Source: Planctomycetota bacterium (GTDB lineage Bacteria; Planctomycetota; B15-G4). From it: DNA of 64,000 nucleotides. The position numbers were made by a program, and so were the translations under genes. The DNA lies in NCBI GenBank assembly GCA_029259745.1, contig JAJDEO010000028.1, positions 124,001 to 188,000 on the forward strand. Reading direction: 5' to 3'. Positions 53,905 through 62,765 of the stretch are shown piece by piece; position 1 is the first letter of the stretch; the number at the start of each line of letters is the position of its first letter. The notes under the pieces were generated by a model. That model made no database searches, was not told where the DNA came from, and saw only the letters and a list, made by a program, of their open reading frames with translations.

Positions 53905-56900
53905 TCACGGAACGTTGATCGCGAGTTCGTACAGCTCGAAGTCGGTCAGCGGATAGTCGTAGATCCGCAGCTCGTCCATCGCGCCGTTGTACCGGCCGCC
54001 CTTGCCGAACGGAGCGAAGTAGGACGCCTCGGGGCCGAGATGCGGCCCCCACGAGCCGATCGTGATCTCGCCGTCCCCAGCGATTCCGGGCGGGACCGGG
54101 TTCGTGAACTCGCCGGCGCGGAAACCCGACGACACGATGCTGCCGTTCACGTAGAGCTTGAACGACGTAAGGTTGTCGCTCGCGTTGTACGCGGCCGTGA
54201 CGGCGACGTGATAGAAGATGTTCGCGTCGAGGTTCGGGCCGGTCAGGGTGTTCTGCGGTCCTCCGAGTCCGAGCGGCACGGGCGGATTACCGAGCAGCGC
54301 CGTGATGCGGCGGTCGCTCAGGTACAGATGGAAGTAGTCCGCCTGGCGCGCGATCATGTTCCAGTTGTCTTCGGCGCTCGACGACCAGTTGAAGATCGGG
54401 CCGCTGACCTGCCCCAAGACGCCGCCGTGGAACGGCTGGACCCAGACCGCGAAGGTCCAACCCGCGCTGGTCGCGTCCGCCGTGAAGCGCGGGATCGAGG
54501 CATTCGGGATGGCTGTCGGGCCCCGTCGGACGACGAAGTTGGGGCCGAACGACGGCGTCCCCGCGTGGGTGAGTTTGTCGAAGCCGTCGGTCGTGTAGAA
54601 CCGCTCGTTCCAGAAGTAGACCGACTGCTCGGCCTGGGCCGCGCTCGAGACGGCGTGGTGCCACTCGGCGCCGTCGTTGAGCGTCTGGCCGAAGGGTGCC
54701 GGGCCATAGGGCGGGAGCGACGTGACGATCGAGGGCGTCCAGTCCAGCAGCAGCGCGTTGGCGTTGCCGGACAGGTCGTCGAACAGCTTCGCCGGTCCGT
54801 TCCAGTGGTCGCGGTCGAACGAGATGACCATCGCCGGGTTGTCCCCGAAGGCGTCGAAGAACGAGCAGGCGCCCTGGATCGTGTCTTCGTTGTCCGGGAT
54901 CCCGTCGAAGTCAGTGTCGAACTCGAACGGATCGGTGTGGTCGAGCATTTCCTGCATGTCCGTGACGCCATCGCCATCGAGGTCGGAGAACCGCGGATTC
55001 GAGCGCGTGGTGTACGTGAGCGCGTCGGCCTGGTCTTCGGTCAGCTCGCACGTCGTCTCTGACTCGAAGGTGACCTCCCAGCCCACGAGGATCTCCTCGT
55101 TGTCGTCCAGCCCATCGCCGTCGGTGTCGGCGAGGAGGTCGGATGTCCCGTAAACGCTCTCCTCCTGGAAGGTGAGCCCGTCGGCGTCCTCATCGGTGAC
55201 GTACTGAAGCAGGTAGGCGTCGCCGGGCATCAGCCGGATCTCGTCGAAGTCCTTCACGAACTCCTTGCCGGAGACCGGGTCGAACTCCGTCGCGCGCGGG
55301 CCGTAGACGATCCAGTAGCGGATCGCCGCGGTGGGGTCGTCGGGATCTTCGATGGCCTGGGTCGTGTCGATGCGTCTGAGCAGACGTCGGTTGCCGACGA
55401 ACGGCTGGATGCCGTCTGCGTCGGCGTCCTCGTCGGCCGTGTTCATCTCGAACTCATGCCCGAGGATGGACAGCGCCTCGGTCATCGTGAGTCCGGCTGG
55501 CGTGCCGTCGGGGTTGCGGTCGACGTTCGTGGCAACGAGGTGATCGTCGCTGCGGCCGTCACCCCAGTCGATCGTGAGCTGGGCCGTGCGCTCGACGACG
55601 TCCTGGGCGACGACGTCGTAGTCGATGACCTCGTTGCCTTCGTCGTCGAGCTGGAACAGTGAGTAGTCGCCGATGCGGAAGTACAGGCCTGTCGGGTTGG
55701 CGAGGTAGTCACGCACGCGCAGGATGTCGAGCTCGAGGTTCTCTCGCAGCACGGTCACCGAGCCCTGCGGGCCGAGGAGCACCGAACCCGCCGGGCTGCC
55801 CGATGTCGGGAACAGCTCGCCAAGCGGCTTGAGGCCGGCCGGGCCCAGCTTCGCGTCGAGCTGGAACACAAGGATGCTCAGGTCGTCGTAGCGGATCGTC
55901 AGGTCGGAGTCGTTGCGCACCTCGATCGCGGCCTCGATCTTGCCGGCGTCGAACTGCTTGAGCACCCCGGCCGTTTGCTCGAGGACGTTCGACATGTTCT
56001 GCGTCGACTCGGAATCCGTGTGGTACGTGTAGTCGGCGTTGACACTCGCGCGCAGCGTAGCCTCGGCCTCGACCGAGCCGCTCATCCCGCCGGGGAAGCC
56101 CTTCTTGCCCTTGGCCTTCACCATCGTGTCGAGGCTGCCCGACGTCTTGAAGTTGAACTCCTTCGTGCTCTTCGAGGCGAACGCGTCGTTGGCCACCGAG
56201 GTCTGCTTGCTCTCCTCCTCGATGATCACGTCGCCCTCGAAGCCCACGACGGGCTCACCGAAGACTTCGATCGCGATCTTCGGCACGTCTGCGACGCGCG
56301 CGTCCGTGCCGCCCTCGAGCACCTCCTCACGATCGCGGAAGCCGTCGCCGTCAGTGTCGTCGAGGACCGGCGAGGTGCGCAGGACGAGCGCCTCGTTTCC
56401 GTCGTAGAAAGCACTGTTCGGGATGGCGTTGAGGTCGGGGTTGCCGTTCTCGTCGAGCGGGAGCGCGTCGCCGTCGCTGTCGACTGTCACGGGCTGGCTG
56501 AAGTACACGCGCAGCTCTTGGACGTCGGTCAGCAGGTCGCCGTCGGTGTCGGCGCGCGAGGGATCGGTGCGGAATCCGAACTCTTCGACGTCGAGCAGCT
56601 CGTCTCCGTCGCCATCGACGTTGAACGGGTCGCTCGTGACGTGGCGCTCGGTCTTGTCGCCGTAGCCGATCTCGTCGACGACGATCATCCAGCCGTCGGT
56701 TTCGAGTGAGTTGCCCAAGCTGTCGCCATCGACGTCCGGCATCGGCGTCGCGACGAGGTCGCCCAGAGAGACGATGCCGTTGCCTGCAGCGTTGCTCGTG
56801 TCCACGAGCTGGTGCGCGACGAAGATCTCGTCGAGCAGTACGCAGAGGGCGTAGTCGCCGAGGGGGATGTCCACCGAGTAGGTTCCATCGACGCCCGACG

Positions 56901-57870
56901 TCGCGATCGTCGTGGGAACCGTGTCGAAGACGACCTGGGCACCCTCGACGGGCGAGGACACGACAACCGGCGGATCCGTGTTCGGGACCTCGATCTCGTC
57001 GACGAGGCGACCCGTCACGCGGGCGAGCACCTGCATGATGCCCATGTCGACGGGCGCGAGCGTCGTGACGCCGATGTCCTCGTCGTAGAGGGTCTGGCCG
57101 TCGCGCGTGATCGTCGTGCGGTGCATGCCTGTCGGGACCTGCATCGAGAACGTGCCGTTCGGGTCCGTCGTCGTGAGGATCTGCGGCGTGCTCTGCACGA
57201 GCACCTTGGCACCCTCGATCGGATTGAGGACGCCGTCGACGACGACGCCGCGCAGGGTCTGAAGCAGCAGGACGTCGCCGAGGTTCGACTCCTCGCCGAT
57301 CGCCGAGTCGAAGCCGATCGGGTCGATTTCGTTGCCCTGCCAGTTCGCGGCGAGCTCGTAGTTGCCCGGCGCGAGTTGTGTCTTGAAGCGGCCGTCATCG
57401 TCCGCGACCAGCGTGCGATCGAGCGGCCCGGTGATCACGAGGACGGCGTCGGCGAGAGGTGTGCCGTCGCCATCGACGGTCCGTCCCTCGAGCGTCGAGA
57501 GGCTGACGATCTTTCCGAGGTTGACGTTCTTCGTGCCATCCACGTCGACGACGAGTTCGCGCAGCTTGGCGCTGCCAAGCGAGACCGTAAGGTCGTGCTC
57601 ACCGGCGAGGACGACGAACTCGAACTTGCCGTTCTCGTCGCTCGTCTCCATGCCCTCGGTCGCGCCCGTCAGCTGCAGAACAGCGCCTTCGACGGCCAGG
57701 TCTTCGCCGTCGACGACGACTCCGCGCACGAGGAACGTTCCCGGCGCCTGATCGCCGCCGAAGGGGCCACCGCCGCAGCCGGACAAGAACGTAACGAAGA
57801 GCGCGGCGACGATCGCCGCCCACGCGAAAGGCACGCGCGCGCGTGCCGAAACCCTGGAGTCGAGTCCCAT
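53905..57870 (-). CDS. Giant surface lipoprotein: regulatory-like repeats, TSP3 calcium loops, C-terminal LamG-type domain
   Basis: 1321 aa. The start at ATG 57870 lies 9 nt after CAGGAG; a nearer ATG at 57879 is too close to it. The lipobox FLSGC puts Cys at residue 32. Residues about 45-380 contain four carboxypeptidase-regulatory-like beta domains (GVVVDGEDLAVEGAVLQLTG; SSPVEGAQVVFDTVPTTIAT). Thrombospondin-3-type calcium loops follow (NVDGDGDELLDVEEFG, ADTDGDLLTDVQEL, DDTDGDGFRDREEV) and recur near 1000. They flank a central ~350-residue region with alternating S/T-rich strands that I cannot assign. The C-terminal ~230 residues are a LamG/concanavalin-like domain (GWTFAVWVQPF, FKLYVNGSIVSSGF, GAMDELRIYDYPL). 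Likely a calcium-stiffened adhesin. It ends at the terminator at 53815-53856. Confidence 0.88.
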   Translation of the reverse strand: MGLDSRVSARARVPFAWAAIVAALFVTFLSGCGGGPFGGDQAPGTFLVRGVVVDGEDLAVEGAVLQLTGATEGMETSDENGKFEFVVLAGEHDLTVSLGSAKLRELVVDVDGTKNVNLGKIVSLSTLEGRTVDGDGTPLADAVLVITGPLDRTLVADDDGRFKTQLAPGNYELAANWQGNEIDPIGFDSAIGEESNLGDVLLLQTLRGVVVDGVLNPIEGAKVLVQSTPQILTTTDPNGTFSMQVPTGMHRTTITRDGQTLYDEDIGVTTLAPVDMGIMQVLARVTGRLVDEIEVPNTDPPVVVSSPVEGAQVVFDTVPTTIATSGVDGTYSVDIPLGDYALCVLLDEIFVAHQLVDTSNAAGNGIVSLGDLVATPMPDVDGDSLGNSLETDGWMIVVDEIGYGDKTERHVTSDPFNVDGDGDELLDVEEFGFRTDPSRADTDGDLLTDVQELRVYFSQPVTVDSDGDALPLDENGNPDLNAIPNSAFYDGNEALVLRTSPVLDDTDGDGFRDREEVLEGGTDARVADVPKIAIEVFGEPVVGFEGDVIIEEESKQTSVANDAFASKSTKEFNFKTSGSLDTMVKAKGKKGFPGGMSGSVEAEATLRASVNADYTYHTDSESTQNMSNVLEQTAGVLKQFDAGKIEAAIEVRNDSDLTIRYDDLSILVFQLDAKLGPAGLKPLGELFPTSGSPAGSVLLGPQGSVTVLRENLELDILRVRDYLANPTGLYFRIGDYSLFQLDDEGNEVIDYDVVAQDVVERTAQLTIDWGDGRSDDHLVATNVDRNPDGTPAGLTMTEALSILGHEFEMNTADEDADADGIQPFVGNRRLLRRIDTTQAIEDPDDPTAAIRYWIVYGPRATEFDPVSGKEFVKDFDEIRLMPGDAYLLQYVTDEDADGLTFQEESVYGTSDLLADTDGDGLDDNEEILVGWEVTFESETTCELTEDQADALTYTTRSNPRFSDLDGDGVTDMQEMLDHTDPFEFDTDFDGIPDNEDTIQGACSFFDAFGDNPAMVISFDRDHWNGPAKLFDDLSGNANALLLDWTPSIVTSLPPYGPAPFGQTLNDGAEWHHAVSSAAQAEQSVYFWNERFYTTDGFDKLTHAGTPSFGPNFVVRRGPTAIPNASIPRFTADATSAGWTFAVWVQPFHGGVLGQVSGPIFNWSSSAEDNWNMIARQADYFHLYLSDRRITALLGNPPVPLGLGGPQNTLTGPNLDANIFYHVAVTAAYNASDNLTSFKLYVNGSIVSSGFRAGEFTNPVPPGIAGDGEITIGSWGPHLGPEASYFAPFGKGGRYNGAMDELRIYDYPLTDFELYELAINVP

Positions 57871-58087
57871 GATGACCATCTCCTGACCGATGGAAAGCGG
57901 GGCCGATCCGATGGCGTGCATCGAACCGGCCCCGCCGGCAGTCCAATCGGCCGAGCGTCGCGCAGCCCCGCGCGGTCCCGACCGGACAAGCCCCACGGCC
58001 CGTCAGTAGGGGTTGCGCAGGGAGCGCGGATCAGGGGAAGTCGATCTCGAGGAAAACCGGGATCAACGCGTTCTGTAACGCCGAGCC

Positions 58088-61000
58088 TCAGCGCTCTTCG
58101 TCGTCCGACGCCCACCAGGCGTGGGCCAGGGGCCGCAACGCTCGCAGCGCGGCGCGCTCTTCGTTGTCCTCGAGGGTCGCGTCGTCGCGGATGGCGCGGG
58201 CGACGTCGTGGGGGTGACCGAGCTGCGCGAGGAGTGCGGAGACACGCGGCGCCTGAGCGGCCGTCTCCGCGGCACGTGTACGTGCTTGGGCGTGGCGCTC
58301 TGACTGTGGGACAGAATCCCACATGCGAATCATTTGATCGCCAGAACAAGTGAAGATGCGCGTGCCATCGTGACTCCAGGTCACGCCGTGGATGTAGCTC
58401 CGGTGCCCGCCGAAGCCCGCCATGAGTTCATACGTCTCGCCGTCCCAGAGGCGCAGGACGCCGTCGGACGCGCCGGTGGCGATCCGGGTGCCATCGGGGC
58501 TCCAGGCCACACCGAAGGGTGTGCCTCCGTCGGCATTCAGCACGGCGATCCGCTCGCCGTCGGGAACGCTGTAGATCGCGACGCGCTCGGCGTCGGTGAA
58601 GGCGACGCGCGTTCCGTCGGGCGCGAAGCTTCCAGCCACCTGATAGTGCGTCGGATCGTCGGAGTACTTCTTGCGCGCATGAAGCTGCCCGACCTCGCGG
58701 CCCGTGCGTCGGTCGATGATGTTCGTCCCCGGGAGTTGCAGCGCCCAGCGTCCGTCGGCGGAGACCTTCTGCATGTTCGTCTCCTCGAGCCAAGAAGGCT
58801 CCGACCATGCCGGCGGCGTGCCGAGGTCCGGGGGGACGTATGCGACGTAGCTCACCGGTGCGCCCTCGTCGTCGAGCCAGCGGGTGTCGGTGGCGAGGTC
58901 GAGTCGTCCGACGACCGCAGGCCGGAAGAGCATGCCGAGCGACGCGCTGTCGGCCGAGAACTTGAAGAGTGTGCGGGGCGCGCGCCAGGACGGGGCGTGG
59001 CCCGTCTCGGGAAGCGGAACGCGGGCAAGCAACTCGCGACTGACGGCGTCCCAGAGGATGACGTTCGCGAGCCCGTCGCGTGAGGCGAGCACCTCGTCGT
59101 CGGGGGACATGGCGACGTCGTAGACGTAGACGTCGTGCCCCGCCATCTCCGCAGCGTGGTCGAGCTGGAGGTCCCAGACGCGCAGCACGGCGTCGCTGAG
59201 CACGGCGACGTAACGTCCATCGTCCGACAGGGCGCAGCGCGGCGAGACGCCGACCGCCTGGACGAGCTCGAGGCGATTCTCGCGCGTGTTCCTGACGCGC
59301 AGCTCACCCTCGTCGCCCACGCTCGCGATGAGACGGCCGTCGGGCGTGACGTCGACGTCGCTCAACGTCGCCTCGACGTGGAGGTAGCCCGTCGGCTCGA
59401 AGCTCTCCGGCACGCTTCCGTCGGTCGGGAACTCGAAGATGTCGACCATGCGCACCCACGTTCCCGCGGCGAGGAGCGATCCGCCGCTCGCGAGGCAGCG
59501 TGTGCGTTGGGCGTCGGACGTCGCGTGGCGCAGCGTCCACGTCGCCGTGTCCATGAATGCGAGGCCGAACTTGTCGCCGAAGCCGTACCACCCGCGCACG
59601 GCGAGGACTGTGTGGTCGGCCGCCCAGCAGAGCCCGTCACCGTGGCGTTGGTTCGTCGCGACGACGCGCGCGATGTCGTTCTCGCCGTTGCCGCCCGGCC
59701 GTCCGACGATGAGCTGCCCGCTGCTCGCGGAGTTCCACACCAACCCAGCAAGCGCCTGGCCGTCGGACGACCACGCGACCGACAGCAGGGCCACATCCTC
59801 GAAGCCCGGCGCGTCGACAGCTCGCCCCGACGCGATGTCGAGCACCACGAGGCGCGCTGTCCCGTCGGCGCGCACCGCCGCGACGCGCCCATGCGAGACG
59901 TCGAACGCGTGCGGCTTGATGTCCGTGTCGAACGCCAGGCGCTTGACGATGCGCGCCTCGGCAATGCTCCAGAGCGCCAACTCATCGGGAGCCGACGCCA
60001 CGATCAGGTGTTTCCCATCGCTGCTGAACTGGACCCGCGGCGCGTTCGAGTTCGCGTTGTAGCGATCCCACTCCAGGCGCTTCGTCATGTCCTCGCGGTA
60101 GCCGGCGAGGTGCGGGATGTGGACCTCCCAGATGTGGCTCTTCAGCCGCGTACCGAGGTGCTGCCACTCCCAACCGCGGAGCTCGCGGGGGGCCGACTGA
60201 TGGGCGAGACGCGCGTCGCGCAGCTCATGGGCCGTCGTCGCCGACGTGGTCGTGGAGATCGACAGGCGGTACGCCGCGCCCAGCGCCTCGTCGGCGCGTT
60301 CATCCGCTTCGATGGCGAACATGACGGCGAGCACGAGTCCGGCCGTGATCGCGGCAAAGGCCACGGCGAAACCCGCGACGAGTCCGCGATTGCGGCGCGC
60401 GAACTTGCGCAGTTGATAGAAGGTCGTGGGGGCGTGGGCCGAGATCGGCTCGTCGCGCAGATGGCGGCGGATGTCGGCTGCGAGCTCGGCGGCCGAGCGG
60501 TAGCGTCGCTCGATGTCTTTCTCGAGCGCCTTGCCCACGATGATGTCGATGTCGCCGCGCAGGCGCGTGTCGACCGACCCCAGTCGTGTCGCGTCCTCTT
60601 CGCGGACGATGCGCGCGGCCTCCACCATCGAACGGCGTGCCAGATCATGCGGGCGGTGGCCGGCGAGCAACTCGTAGAGCAACACGCCGATCGAGTAGAC
60701 ATCGGTGCGCGTGTCGATCAGGTCGCCCTCGCCGCCGATCTGCTCGGGGCTCATGTAGGGCAGTGTGCCGACGATCTGACCGATCTCCGTGACGAGGGTC
60801 GTCGCGTTGAGGTCCGCATTCGTCACCCGGGCGACGCCGAAGTCGAGCACCTTGGGGTGTCCGTCGTCCGTCACGAGCACGTTGTCGGGCTTGATGTCGC
60901 GGTGAACGATGCCGCGATCGTGCGCGTGCTCAACGGCGTCACAGATGCGGGCGACGAGAGTCAGTCGCTCCTTGATCGATGAGTTGTGTTCGTCACACCA

Positions 61001-61546
61001 CGCCGTGAGCGGGTGGCCCTCGACGAACTCCATGGCGAAGTACGGTTGCGGACCTTGGCCGAGGTCGACCGTGCCGGCCTCGTGGACGTGGGCGATGCCG
61101 GCGTGGTGGAGACGTCCGAGGATCTCGGCCTCGCGCTTGAAGCGCACCAGCATCTCGCCGTGACCGATGTCGGCGCGAAGCGTCTTGAGTGCGACGCGAC
61201 GGTGCGGCTCGGCTTGCTGCGCTTCATAGACCGTGCCCATGCCGCCGACGGCCATGCGGCGCAGGATCGTGAACGCCCCGATGTGTTCGGGGATCTCGTG
61301 CGCCGCGCCGGCCGCGGGGTCGTCGACTGAGATGCTGTCGAAGGCTGCGACGATGGCCGAGGGAGGAGCCGGGTCGTCGAGCGCAGACGGGTGCACGGTG
61401 CCGAATGACAACAGCGAGAGAACTTCCTCGTGCAGCTCCTCGTCGTCACCGCACGCCTGTGCGACGAACGCCACGCGGTGTTCGGGCGGCAGCCGCCACG
61501 CCTCATCGAGGATCACCTTGACCTTCTCGAAGTCGACGCTGCTCAC
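58088..61546 (-). CDS. Membrane Ser/Thr protein kinase with C-terminal WD40-like propeller
   Basis: 1152 aa. An N-terminal ~85-residue helical lead resembles those found in planctomycete sigma-linked kinases. The Hanks-type domain spans residues 90-360: glycine loop VGGMGTVY, Lys121 in VALKT, HRDIKPDN at 215-222, DFG at 235-237 and SPE at 266-268, all intact. A single transmembrane helix (about 389-411) follows. An extracytoplasmic domain of about 700 residues contains WD40-like repeats (AWSPDGTRIATGASDGVLRL, TWSHDGTRIFTCSGDQMIRM). It likely senses an external or envelope signal and phosphorylates cytoplasmic targets. The GTG start overlaps the sigma-factor stop by 4 bp (GTGA), so the two are translated from one mRNA and probably act in one pathway. 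Confidence 0.95.
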   Translation of the reverse strand: MSSVDFEKVKVILDEAWRLPPEHRVAFVAQACGDDEELHEEVLSLLSFGTVHPSALDDPAPPSAIVAAFDSISVDDPAAGAAHEIPEHIGAFTILRRMAVGGMGTVYEAQQAEPHRRVALKTLRADIGHGEMLVRFKREAEILGRLHHAGIAHVHEAGTVDLGQGPQPYFAMEFVEGHPLTAWCDEHNSSIKERLTLVARICDAVEHAHDRGIVHRDIKPDNVLVTDDGHPKVLDFGVARVTNADLNATTLVTEIGQIVGTLPYMSPEQIGGEGDLIDTRTDVYSIGVLLYELLAGHRPHDLARRSMVEAARIVREEDATRLGSVDTRLRGDIDIIVGKALEKDIERRYRSAAELAADIRRHLRDEPISAHAPTTFYQLRKFARRNRGLVAGFAVAFAAITAGLVLAVMFAIEADERADEALGAAYRLSISTTTSATTAHELRDARLAHQSAPRELRGWEWQHLGTRLKSHIWEVHIPHLAGYREDMTKRLEWDRYNANSNAPRVQFSSDGKHLIVASAPDELALWSIAEARIVKRLAFDTDIKPHAFDVSHGRVAAVRADGTARLVVLDIASGRAVDAPGFEDVALLSVAWSSDGQALAGLVWNSASSGQLIVGRPGGNGENDIARVVATNQRHGDGLCWAADHTVLAVRGWYGFGDKFGLAFMDTATWTLRHATSDAQRTRCLASGGSLLAAGTWVRMVDIFEFPTDGSVPESFEPTGYLHVEATLSDVDVTPDGRLIASVGDEGELRVRNTRENRLELVQAVGVSPRCALSDDGRYVAVLSDAVLRVWDLQLDHAAEMAGHDVYVYDVAMSPDDEVLASRDGLANVILWDAVSRELLARVPLPETGHAPSWRAPRTLFKFSADSASLGMLFRPAVVGRLDLATDTRWLDDEGAPVSYVAYVPPDLGTPPAWSEPSWLEETNMQKVSADGRWALQLPGTNIIDRRTGREVGQLHARKKYSDDPTHYQVAGSFAPDGTRVAFTDAERVAIYSVPDGERIAVLNADGGTPFGVAWSPDGTRIATGASDGVLRLWDGETYELMAGFGGHRSYIHGVTWSHDGTRIFTCSGDQMIRMWDSVPQSERHAQARTRAAETAAQAPRVSALLAQLGHPHDVARAIRDDATLEDNEERAALRALRPLAHAWWASDDEER

Positions 61547-62118
61547 GCGTCGAGTCCGCGTTCCATCTCCCGCGCAAACCAGGCGCGCGCAGTGGCCCAG
61601 TCGCTCTTCACGGTTCGATCGGAGACCCCGAGCACGCGCGCGATGTCGTCGATGGACAGCCCCGCGAAGAAGCGCATCGCGACGACTTCGCTGCCGCGCG
61701 GATCGACGTTGCCGAAGCGCTCGAGCAACTCGTCGAGGAGCATCAAGTCGACGCTCGCGCCCGTGGTGAAGGCGATGTCGCGGTGCAGCGTGACGCGTTG
61801 GTGGTCGCCGCCGCGACGGGCTGCGCGGCGCTTGCGCGCGTGGTCGACGAGCACGTGCCGCATGGCACGCGCAGCGAGGCTGAGGAAATGCTCGCGATCA
61901 CCGCTTTCGATGGTAGGTGTATTGGCTAGGCGCAGGTAGGCCTCGTTGACGAGGGCCGTGGCTTGCAAGGTGTGATCGGGGCGCTCTCGACGCAGGAATC
62001 CCCCCGCGATGGCGCGGAGTTCGCGTACAAGGATCGCGACCAGATCCTCATCCGGGCCCGCCGCCGTCTGCTCCCGGATGTGATCGAGTAGCTGCCGTGA
62101 AACTGTGATGTCACTCAC
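61543..62118 (-). CDS. ECF sigma-70 family RNA polymerase sigma factor
   Basis: 191 aa, GTG start. Region 2 includes LQATALVNEAYLRLANTP and FLSLAARAMRHVLVDHARKR. Region 4 is GLSIDDIARVLGVSDRTVKSDWATARAWF, with a clear helix-turn-helix. The HTLQATALVNEAYLRL signature fits the planctomycete-rich ECF subgroup that is typically paired with Hanks kinases. It overlaps the downstream kinase by 4 bp, so kinase and sigma are expressed together; the kinase may control the sigma factor by phosphorylation, as proposed for this type of pair. No anti-sigma factor is visible. The 289-bp leader upstream (to 62407) holds the promoter but shows no obvious operator. Confidence 0.95.
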   Translation of the reverse strand: MSDITVSRQLLDHIREQTAAGPDEDLVAILVRELRAIAGGFLRRERPDHTLQATALVNEAYLRLANTPTIESGDREHFLSLAARAMRHVLVDHARKRRAARRGGDHQRVTLHRDIAFTTGASVDLMLLDELLERFGNVDPRGSEVVAMRFFAGLSIDDIARVLGVSDRTVKSDWATARAWFAREMERGLDA

Positions 62119-62407
62119 GTTCGCCTCAGTGTCCTGACAGGAACGTAGAAACTCTACTCGATGGTGGGATGGCGGGGGAGGGTGACGTGCCGTGTCTGCG
62201 GGCCCGTCTCGCCTTGGGATCGGTGTTTCGAGTCTGTCATGTGTCTGTTTTCATGATCTGTGCGCTCGAAGCGGCGACTCACGTTGCACGAACATGATTG
62301 TGCTCGGATCGCGCGGTGCTCGCGCGACGTCGCATTCCGCCGACCGCTTTCCGAGGTGCCGTCATGACGTACTCTGGTCGTCTTCCTCCATCAAGGCCCA
62401 CGCAGAC

Positions 62408-62758
62408 ATGTCGAACACAACCCTGCGCGTCATCGGACGCTCGACCTGAAGCACGTGTCGCAAGGCGGTCGCCTTGCTGAAGAGTGAGGATGTCGAGTTC
62501 GAGTTTCGTGACTACATGAGCGACCCACTGTCCGTCGCCGAGATTCGCGACGTGCTCGCGGCGTTGGACGTCCCGGCGAGCGAGATGCTGCGCTCGCGCG
62601 ATCCGGCGGCCAAGGAGCTGGGGCTGTCGGTCGATTCGCCGGCTGACGAGCTCGTGGCTGCGATGGCCGAGCACCCCGGCTTGCTCCACCGACCGATCGG
62701 CGTGCGCGGGAGCAAGGCGATCTATGGGCGTCCGATCGAGAACCTGCTCGAGATCTGA
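62408..62758 (+). CDS. ArsC-family thioredoxin-fold protein, predicted selenoprotein (UxxC)
   Basis: 116 aa if the in-frame TGA at 62447-62449 is read as selenocysteine. Translation from ATG 62408 gives MSNTTLRVIGRST-U-STCRKA, then VALLKSEDVEFEFRDY and the ArsC-type blocks LRSRDPAAKELGL and LLHRPIGVRGSKAIYGRPIE. Family members have C-S-T-C-R-K-A at this place, so U14 replaces the first cysteine of the CxxC redox motif and C17 is retained. A perfect 7-bp hairpin GCAAGGC-GGTC-GCCTTGC (62460-62477) begins its loop 17 nt after the TGA, the geometry of a bacterial SECIS. Without readthrough the N-terminal motif would be lost. ArsC relatives reduce arsenate or other oxidised substrates; the activity here is unknown. 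AAGG at 62393-62396 is a weak ribosome site. A simple nonsense mutation is the alternative. Confidence 0.85.
62460..62477 (+). promoter_or_regulatory. Putative bacterial SECIS element
   Basis: Stem GCAAGGC/GCCTTGC (7 bp, perfect) with loop GGTC starts 10 nt after the in-frame TGA, and its loop starts 17 nt after it. The GGTC loop matches the SelB-contacting GGU(C) loop of the E. coli fdhF SECIS, and loop distance and leading G residues fit the known bacterial SECIS pattern. Its coding frame still reads RKAVALL, so it coexists with the protein sequence. Confidence 0.75.
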
Positions 62759-62765
62759 CGCGCTG

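Noticed and set aside
59135..60982. 615-codon open frame opposite the kinase gene (similar long frames at 5782-7791, 34173-35627, 37073-38374, 56812-58353)
   Set aside because: These are antisense to genes with clear domains and read as R/D/V/G-rich low-complexity sequence, the expected shadow of high-GC codon usage.
62279..62689. 136-codon reverse open frame across the ArsC-like gene
   Set aside because: It has no domain or start signal and its sequence is explained as the antisense of the ArsC-family gene.
62474..62758. ArsC-like protein as a 94-aa gene starting at TTG
   Set aside because: This start falls after the CxxC region and would remove the first strand and the active site; the upstream in-frame ATG with a TGA-encoded Sec explains the sequence better.
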